64,000 bases of DNA from Nematostella vectensis. Taxonomy: Eukaryota > Cnidaria > Anthozoa > Actiniaria > Edwardsiidae. The notes below the pieces were generated by a model. It worked only from the letters and a program-made list of their open reading frames with translations, did not search any database and was not told where the DNA came from. The DNA lies in contig NC_064039.1 in NCBI RefSeq assembly GCF_932526225.1, positions 12,170,139 to 12,234,138 on the forward strand, written 5' to 3'. The translations under genes and the position numbers were made by a program. This document shows positions 56,515 through 64,000 of this stretch, piece by piece; position 1 is the first letter of the stretch; each line of letters starts with the position of its first letter.

Positions 56515-56610
56515 AAGGAAATGACCAGTAGGGCGTGGCTGTGGCCCTTATATTTTCTAAATGTTTTATATATTGTCCCCACCCTTTCCAATATTCCGAG
56601 GCCTGCCCCA
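56515..56610. mobile_element. Partial, inverted copy of the 14450 MITE family
   Basis: AAATGACCAGTAGGGCGTGG is the inverse of the family core CCACGCTCCTACTGGTCATTT, followed by eroded end sequence (GAGGCCTGCCCC). It abuts the 3' end of the SLC49A4-like gene. Confidence 0.75.
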
Positions 56611-56618
56611 GCTTTGAT

Positions 56619-57054
56619 TTAAGAGTTAATAACAGTTGAATGTACAAGACTATCATCTATACCTATACGGACATACTTTACCCTAAAGATTGCATAAAAA
56701 GGAATTCCTACACCTAGAGATGCTAGATACACCCAGTTCATCACCCAAGTCGGTACATGCCCTACCAGGAAAGGTATATAAAACAATAATATCACGATAT
56801 TGCCAGTCGCCATGTAAATACCAGACACTATGGCTTCGTGAATGGGGAAAGTCGCTTCCATCAACAGCTCAAACAGTAAAGAAGACTCAGGCGATAGTAT
56901 GAACCCTTGGCCAATGACGGACGCGTATAGAAGATACTCGTTGTATGGGATAATATTCTGGCAGGTCAGACTGAAGAGAAGTTGGAAAATCCCACCTCCA
57001 AGCATGAGGACCAACAGAAGGTGCTCAAAACGGTACATCATCGTGTCAGCGATT
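56619..57054 (-). CDS. SLC49A4: SLC49A4-like gene, exon 4 (terminal)
   Basis: Acceptor TGTTTTCAG; IADTMMYRFEHLLLVLMLGG, then helices through YLASLGVGIPFYAIF; stop TAA at 56619. Confidence 0.92.
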
Positions 57055-60000
57055 CTGAAAACAAACACAGGTAATATATAGATTAAGGCGGAGCTCCAAC
57101 CAAAGCTTATTTTCGCTCAGTAATTTCAAGATAAATAGCTTCATCGATGACATCAAACATAAGGTTGCCATCTTGTTGCATCGCCCTTGACACCTCCATG
57201 ACACCTACAGAGTTTGGTTGTCACACGGTGTTTCCTTCATGAAATATTAATATTTTTTTTTATTTTGATGACGTCAGTATATTTTTTATGCTAGTGACGT
57301 CAAATCACATGACCATATTCCCCCCTCCGCTTGACACATAAATGACACCTGAGCCAATAGAACATAGTAAGTAAATTATTTTTCATTAACCGAGAAAGAG
57401 GTAGCGTAGTGCTCTAAGCTCCTCCTTAATCAGGAACAACTTTGTTTCTGTAACTACAACTCAACAGTGACTTCATCGAAAAATATTGTGAATGCAAATA
57501 AGACAAATCAGGAGTGTCATGATCAGATCAATTCATTCAAGTGATTGGAATTTAACCGAATTATCGTAAGGCTTGTTCTGATGAATCAATTGTTTTGTCT
57601 TTACAAATCTACAATGGCGAACTAGGTACAACTGGTACCACATCTAGTATGTTCATTAGTTCTGCCTATCCCCAAAATACTCCCGAGGTAGAGTGAGTTG
57701 AGATCATGAGATTTTTTTTAGAATAGTACAATCCAACAACATGAGGTTGAAAATCACAAATCTTTTACCTTCCAGTCAAAACACCTGAGACCATAGAAGA
57801 TAATGAACCCACACAACCCAACCATCCTGCTGTCCTTTGACTGACTCCAAATGGCTCGACAGCTGCTGAAAGTGTGGACAACCAGCCAATCTGAACACCC
57901 AATCCAACTGCTGAGAACACATTTAATAGCCAAAAGGACTTCTTTAGACAAAGCATTTGTAGACCTGAAAAAATTAAATGTCCATCATATTTAAAAATAT
58001 ATTGTAAAACTGAGACATACACTTGACTTTGTCAACATCCATCTTTGTCAACAGCGATGTGCCATACAGTCAAAAGTACAACCAACATCAGCTGCACTTG
58101 TTTCTGTATTATACCTAATCCCTTTAACTATTAAGGCTGCTGAGCCTACTTTTTGTCCATCTTTAGTTAAATCCCCAAACATATATATTTAAGGCACCCA
58201 CTTCTTGTCCTTTTAAAAAAAACCTGACCATGGGCTGAAAGTTAGCACTGGGTAAGTCTTGCTGATTTTTTTTGGGGGGTACATTGTGAACCATAATTAT
58301 TTAAAAAAATATATCGTTCAACTGAATATAACTATACTACGAAAAAGCTGTTTATTCTAATAATATAATTTACTTACAGTGCAATAAAAGTAAAACTGTG
58401 AAAAACAGAAATATGTATGGAGTTTCTGTTCCGAACAATCACTTGCGAGACATTAAAACAGTAAATGTCTGAATAAGTCTGATTTGTCAGAAGACAATAA
58501 TAAACATTCCATACATATTTTAGGTGTTCATGGTTTAACTGGTCGTGCTGATATTAAAAGGGAGTATATAACCCAAGTTTGTATAAAACCATGACAAAGA
58601 GAAGTTACAAACTAACAGATGCAAAATTTGATTGAATTACCTTTTACTCCCCCAATACTCTTCTGTGCTTTTGAATGACTTGGTGGCAGTTTTGGCTTGT
58701 TTGGAAAATACACAATGACACAGAAAAGAAGTAAGATAACCATCCCAAGTTGAAGATACATGTAATGCAAAATCATATGAAGCGAAAGCTCTTGAGAAGG
58801 CAGCGTTTGATTAGTTTTCTGTGATTTGTTGTGTACCAGACACTCATCTGGAACCATTTGTGGTCCAATCACAAAAGACAAAGCTATTCCCAAAGATGTG
58901 GCAACAACTCCAAGTGCTGTCGCAGTTGCACGCTCATTACTTGGAAACCACACCGCTGATACAAAAGGTGCTCCCCCATTCAAGGCAGCACTTGGCAACA
59001 TAGAAACCAATTGCCCAAGGTTGATCAGCCAGGTTTGGGTCACATTTGAGAGGTACAGCATGGCAAGCACTTGGGTCCCTTTACCAATGAATAGCAACAT
59101 TACAGCAGTAATGACAGTCACTCTTAGACCTAGAGAAGGATAAGAACTCTATTTGTTTATTCAAACAATTTAAATGAATAAGAATACAACAAAGTGTCAC
59201 AACAATGTCTACTACCAAAAGATGGCCACCAAGCCTCAAGCAGCTATAAAAAAGAAACACTTTCGAAATAGAATACTCTCAATTATATACTGTATTATCT
59301 CAATAAAGCAAATCACATACAATTGATGGACAGGGAAGGGTGGGCAGGGTGGATGAAGGGAAGATTGCAAGGTGGAATCAGATTTCGAAATTCTTGTTTG
59401 TGTCAAACTATCAAATTTCCAAAGCCTCTGTAAATAATGTCTGCCCATAGCAATACTTATCACACTTAGTTACGCTCTTTATTATTATTTTTTTTTCTGG
59501 TGGCTTGTGGCATCTATCATATCGTCATGAAAAGAAAAAAGGGAGTAAGAAGAAAGAAAGAAAACAAAGAATAAAAAACCAAAATAAAAAGGGAAGAAAC
59601 CTCTTTTCACATGTTCAGGTCAAAAGTGAAAAAAAATTAAATCAGTTTAACATTTGGTAACTCAAAGTTGACCCAAAACAAACACAAACTTGGAAAACCG
59701 ATTCCATTAAAAATTCAAACCCAGATTCTCCCTACAAGGTCACCCATTATTTACAATTGAAGCTTGTTTTAACACATTGACCCCTCAACCAGCCTGTACC
59801 AGCTTCGAGAAGTACCCACAACCCAAAAAAATCATTAATGCAAAATAAACACAACAAGATGAAGATACTCAGACATAAGTCTAAGGGATAAATGGTCTTT
59901 AAGATATGCATCCAACCAAGGTGTTGGCAACTACTCTTAAGCCATATAATATCACAGGTTCTTTGACAAACTTTTAATCGAACAAGGAAAGAAAAGCAGA

Positions 60001-63000
60001 ATCACCCCTCTCAATAAAACGCTCAAAATACCACACAAGGGAGAGAGATCAGCAAACACAGCTCAAGACACAAATATATACCTTTCTGATCCTCCAGGTT
60101 CATTGCCATGGCCTCAAAACACAATGTCCACTCCTTGAAGGCTTGTAAAACCACTTGGATGCCTTTACGGATTGCAAAGCATTCTGGGAGGTTCAGGGAA
60201 AAATTCACAAGGGGAGGGCCAGTCAACACTCCTCTCCCCAAAGTCAGATGGTCTTTTCACCCTGAAGCCAATCAAATCAATTCCAGGTCATACAGGCCCA
60301 GAATAGCAGTGTAAATAATTTTGGAATCAATTTGGTTTCAGAAAAGACAGCATTTAGGAGAGCTGTGGTGATTCATTAGAAAATTATTTTCTCATCCAAG
60401 CAAAGCCAAACAAGAAAAAATCACCATGAATCCACCTTTGCTTGCAAATATCCATAAGCAAAGCACTTAATTATGCCTCAATAGACTTCATGATGTCCTG
60501 AGACACTCTCCTAATATGCTCATAGCTGTATTTTTGATAAAAAATGCAAGCAAACATCAACTTGTGCTCGCTTCAGCACAACGACGAGGGATTAAAAGTG
60601 GGGGCCGCAAAGCACTTTTGGAAAGCTAGGATACCGCTGACTTGGTGCAGCTGTGTTTGACTTTGACGGGCTGTATAAAACTCAGAATAGGGGGGCGGGT
60701 ATCTGTTTTCAGTCTGTTTTTTTGTAAATTCAGCTCAAAAATAGCCAGGATGGGTATCATGGATATCAGGATGGGGTCAATGGGTTAATAAAAAAGGTAA
60801 GCTAAAATTTGAGAGACTTCTCTGAACAGTATACTAGCATCTACTAGCATAGTATGCAAGCCACAAGTTCAATTGATCTGCAGGATACACAACTTATTTC
60901 AAAATGGAAAATGGGACAAAGTTTGACCAATAATAACTTATTCTTCTTGAATTGAAAATGCTATACATGGGCATAACTACAAACCTTAATTTAGCCTCAC
61001 TAAATGTCATTACCAGATAGAAGATGTTTTCCTTAAACAGTGATGTTAGGCATTCATCATTTTTCCATTTCCTTATAGTCAACCTTAACTGAAATAGGTG
61101 TATCTCAAAATTAAAACAGCCAATGGATCTCCTGGTTCTTTTGCCCCAAGTATCCCAGCGGGTCCCACCGTCCTAAGTGTCCCAGCCATCCTAAGTTTAC
61201 CAACCGTCCCAAGTATCCCAACCATCCCAAGTATCCCAGCCATCCCAAGTATCCTAGCCATCCCAAGTATCCCAGCAGGTCCCCACCGTCGTAAGTATCC
61301 CAGCAGTCCCAAGTATCCCAACCATCCCAAGTATCCCAGCCATCCCAAGTATCCCAGCCGTCCCAAGTATCCCAGCCGTCCCAAGTATCCCAGCCGTCCC
61401 AAGTATCCCAGCCGTCCCAAGTATCCCAGCCGTCCCAAGTATCCCAGCCGCCTTAAGTTTCCCAGCCGTCCCAAGTATCCCAACCATCCCAAGTATCCCA
61501 GCCGTCCCAAGTATCCCAGCCGTCCCAAGTATCCCAGCCGTCCCAAGTATCCCAGCCGTCCCAAGTATCCCAGCCGTCCCAAGTATCCCAGCCGCCCCAA
61601 GTATCCCAGCCATCCCAAGTATCCCAGCCGTCCCAAGTATCCCAGCCGTCCCAAGTATCCCAGCCGTCCCAAGTATCCCAGCCATCCCAAGTATCCCAGC
61701 AGGTCCCCACCGTCGTAAGTATCCCAGCCATCCCAAGTATCCCAGCAGTCCCAAGTATCCCAACCATCCCAAGTATCCCAGCCATCCCAAGTATTCCAGC
61801 CATCCCAAGTATTCCAGCCATCCCAAGTATCCCAGCCGTCCCAAGTATCCCAGCCGTCCCAAGTATCCCAGCCGTCCCAAGTATCCCAGCCGCCTTAAGT
61901 TTCCCAGCCGTCCCAAGTATCCCAACCATCCCAAGTATCCCAGCCATCCCAAGTATTCCAGCCGTCCCAAGCATTCCAGCCATCCCAAGTATCCCAACCA
62001 TCCCAAGTATTCCAGCCATCCCAAGTATCCCAGCCGCCCAAAGTATCCCAGCCATCCCAAGTATCCCAGCCGTCCCAAGTATCCCAGCCGCCCCAAGTAT
62101 CCCAGCCGCCCCAAGTATCCCAGCCATCCCAAGTATCCCAGCCATCCCAAGTATTCCAGCCATCCCAAGTATCCCAGCCGTCCCAAATATCCCAGCCGTC
62201 CCAAGTATCCCAGCCGCCCCAAGTATCCCAGCCATCCCAAGTATCCCAGCCATCCCAAGTATCCCAGCCGTCCCAAGTATCCCAGCCGTCCCAAGTATCC
62301 CAGCCATCCCAAGTATCCCAGCCGCCCCAAGTATCCCAGCCATCCCAAGTATCCCAGCCGCCCCAAGTATCCCAGCCGTCCCAAGTATATCAGCCGTCCC
62401 AAGTATCCCAGCCGTCCCAAGTATCCCAGCCATCCCAAGTATCCCAGCCATCCCAAGTATCCCAGCCGTCCCAAGTATTTCAGCCGTCCCAAGTACCCCA
62501 GCCGTCCCAAGTACCCCAGCCGTCCCAAGTACCCCAGCCGTCCCAAGTATCCCAGCCGTCCCAAGTATCCCAGCCGTCCCAAGTATCCCAGCCATCCCAA
62601 GTATCCCAGCCGTCCCAAGTATTTCAGCCGTCCCAAGTATCCCAGCCATCCCAAGTATCCCAGCCGTCCCAAGTATCCCAGCCGTCCCAAGTATCCCAGC
62701 CGTCCCAAGTATCCCAGCCGTCCCAAGTATCCCAGCCATCCCAAATATCCCAGCCGTCCCAAGTATTCCAGCCGCCCCAAGTATCCCAGCCGTCCCAAGT
62801 ATCCCAGCCGTCCCAAGTATCCCAGCTGTCCTATGTGTCTTGACTGATACCAAACTGTTAATGTCTGTTGTAAGTATCACACTGAGAGAGGTGAGATTCG
62901 AGATTTATTATATATGTGTCTGTGTAGGAAAATTTCGGGACTTTTCCATACACCAAGAAATAACCAGATTTCATAGATCAAAACAAGATCCCAAACAAAA

Positions 63001-63419
63001 ATCCCATCCAAAACAAAAAAATATAAAATAATGTACCGCGCAGCTGACAAGCTTACATGTAACTTACTCATCCAGTCAAGGTACGATGCTTCGATACTGA
63101 TGTATGCTGTATTAAAAAATATACTCTTACCGTTGTTTTCCATGATAAGGGACATTGCTGCAGTACCAATAATAGATGCGCTGGATCCCCAGGATGTTAC
63201 TAGCAGAACACTTTCCTCGGACCAGCCAAACGCCATTTTACTTGGGCTAGTTATAGGGCCCCATGTATTCCACATCACGTTTGATGTCATAGCGGCAGCA
63301 GAAAACACGAACAAGACGTACCATCGCCTTTTGTAAACCTTGCAAGTTACACGCGATAAAGGTTGGATCGGCTGAACAAGAAGAGGATCGGACTCGCCGC
63401 TTCTGTCCAGTTTCTCCAT
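56619..63419 (-). CDS. SLC49A4: SLC49A4 (DIRC2)-like major facilitator transporter, complete four-exon gene (469 aa)
   Basis: Exons on the minus strand: 63419-63131, 59129-58641, 57964-57769 and 57054-56619; GT-AG throughout with compatible phases (1,1,2), 1410 coding bases. The N-terminus contains ESDPLL (residues 9-14), an exact [DE]xxxL[LI] lysosomal sorting signal as in vertebrate DIRC2. TM1 is RRWYVLFVFSAAAM followed by WNTWGPI, the family hallmark, and NGLRVTVI continues into TM3. The middle has LNGGAPFVSAVWFPSNERAT, the MFS segment conserved in SLC49 proteins. Exons 3 and 4 carry the C-terminal six-helix half (WLLNVFSAVGLGVQIGWLST, RFEHLLLVLMLGGGIFQLLF). Length matches the family (about 478). 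SLC49A4 is a lysosomal membrane transporter, reported as a proton-driven pyridoxine exporter in mammals; substrate here is inferred by family. Intron 1 (4 kb) holds the 18-bp array. Confidence 0.92.
57769..57964 (-). CDS. SLC49A4: SLC49A4-like gene, exon 3
   Basis: 196 bp between TTTTTTCAG and GTAAAAG. Starts the C-terminal half (SFWLLNVFSAVGLGVQIGW) and ends in the loop LTG-R. Confidence 0.92.
58641..59129 (-). CDS. SLC49A4: SLC49A4-like gene, exon 2
   Basis: 489 bp from CTTCTCTAG to GTAATT. Contains LRVTVITAVMLLFIGKGTQ, NLGQLVSMLPSAALNGGAP, the WFPSNERATATALG segment and a further helix (LGMVILLLFCVIVYF), then the start of the central loop. Confidence 0.93.
59130..61139 (-). other. Intron 1 of the SLC49A4-like gene, downstream part
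   Basis: No nested gene was seen. Small open frames (59236-59463, 60023-60241) show no domain. Confidence 0.6.
61140..62828. repeat. 18-bp minisatellite, about 94 copies, in intron 1 of the SLC49A4-like gene
   Basis: Unit CCAAGTATCCCAGCCGTC on the plus strand, with CAT/CGC/TGT variants and three related blocks containing CAGCAGGTCCCCACCGTCGTAAG. On the transcribed strand it is GGGACGGCTGGGATACTT. Because 18 is divisible by three, frames of hundreds of residues (GYLGRL and AGILGT repeats) are open on both strands; they have no start context or domain and are not genes. Confidence 0.97.
63131..63419 (-). CDS. SLC49A4: SLC49A4-like gene, exon 1
   Basis: ATG at 63419 to donor GTAAGAG; ends one base into a Gly codon. 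Contains the dileucine signal, first two membrane segments and WNTWGPI. Confidence 0.92.
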
Positions 63420-64000
63420 TGTTTGATTATGAAATAACTTATCAAAGGATTACAAACATCTCAGTACCTAGCTCTAATATTTTCACGATTGCGATCACCT
63501 CCTGTAGTTGTCCTGTAATTGTCTTATCCTAGAACAAAAATCAAAATAAACTGTCATTGCTTTGTGATCTGTATCTATTCAGAACACCCGTATTTCCAAT
63601 GTTGGGGCAGTTGATACCAGGTACCCGGAAACCATACCTAACAATACCGTGCTTGTTACTGGGATACCTGTGGTTTTTTTTCCTTTTTTTTTTTTTGTTC
63701 GGGATTCCTGCGAAACAGGGATCCTGAGCGAAGACACATAAGGGAGAGCAAGAGAGCATAGAGATTGATAATGGAATGCGCAAAATTGTTAACAAAACAA
63801 TCTAATAGATAAATCAGGAAAACTTGTACGAATGTTCTACTGATACACTTTTTTTTATATAAGAATCTTTTTATAAGAAAGTCCAGCCAGATTTCTATGA
63901 GCATGGGTCATCATACACCACTCACTGCTATTACCCTTCATTATACAGAAGGTAGAAGCACACCAAATTTTAAGAACATGCTAAGAACATGCCAAGCCTC
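63420..64000. other. 5' flank of the SLC49A4-like gene
   Basis: Presumed promoter side; no further gene recognised. T-runs near 63677 and A/T-rich DNA; open frames 63541-63904 have no domain. Confidence 0.5.

Noticed and set aside
61085-62880. ORFs of up to 520 residues with GYLGRL or AGILGT repeats
   Set aside because: Translation of the 18-bp minisatellite in an intron; open on both strands because 18 is divisible by three.

Overview
The window is eukaryotic, non-repeat-masked genomic DNA, most likely from a cnidarian and probably an anthozoan (sea-anemone-like). This is an inference. It rests on GT-AG introns with short phase-consistent exons, animal gene families (ELOVL elongase, calmodulin-like protein, class A and class C GPCRs, SLC49A4-type transporter), a DIRS-type tyrosine-recombinase retrotransposon, AT-rich intergenic DNA, many MITE-like elements and very large minisatellites. 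No viral or bacterial gene was recognised.

Layout. 1-1557 (+): the last three exons of an ELOVL fatty-acid elongase; a second, paralogous terminal ELOVL exon lies 7.7 kb downstream (9236-9400). Between them are a decayed DIRS-like retrotransposon on the minus strand (about 2884-7456) and three inverted-repeat elements. 11359-11796 (+): a single-exon unknown gene with an RVxF-type motif, downstream of a duplicated 150-bp segment. 13.9-15.0 kb: a 33-bp minisatellite and a MITE whose core has been amplified in 88-bp steps. 16181-26040 (-): a complete five-exon calmodulin-like gene that is easy to miss because two exons are only 28 and 32 bp. 27.5-28.4 kb: a 30-bp minisatellite. 32823-33944 (-): an intact amine-receptor-like class A GPCR. 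About 35630-42790: a 7.2-kb array of a 41-bp repeat with a higher-order 27-unit duplication. 42939-44147 (-): a class A GPCR split by two frameshifts. 50448-53027 (+): an intronless class C (mGluR-like) receptor. 54546-55826 (+): another intronless class A GPCR. 56619-63419 (-): a complete four-exon SLC49A4 (DIRC2)-like lysosomal transporter, whose first intron holds a 1.7-kb array of an 18-bp G-rich repeat.

The genes do not form a pathway. They are a sample of a metazoan genome with a loose group of four unrelated GPCR loci between 32.8 and 55.8 kb. The observations most worth follow-up are the duplicated ELOVL terminal exon, the calmodulin-like gene with a degenerate fourth EF-hand and an array of splice-donor-like sequences in its intron, the mGluR-like receptor with changed ligand-pocket residues, and three big minisatellites that share a short core motif.
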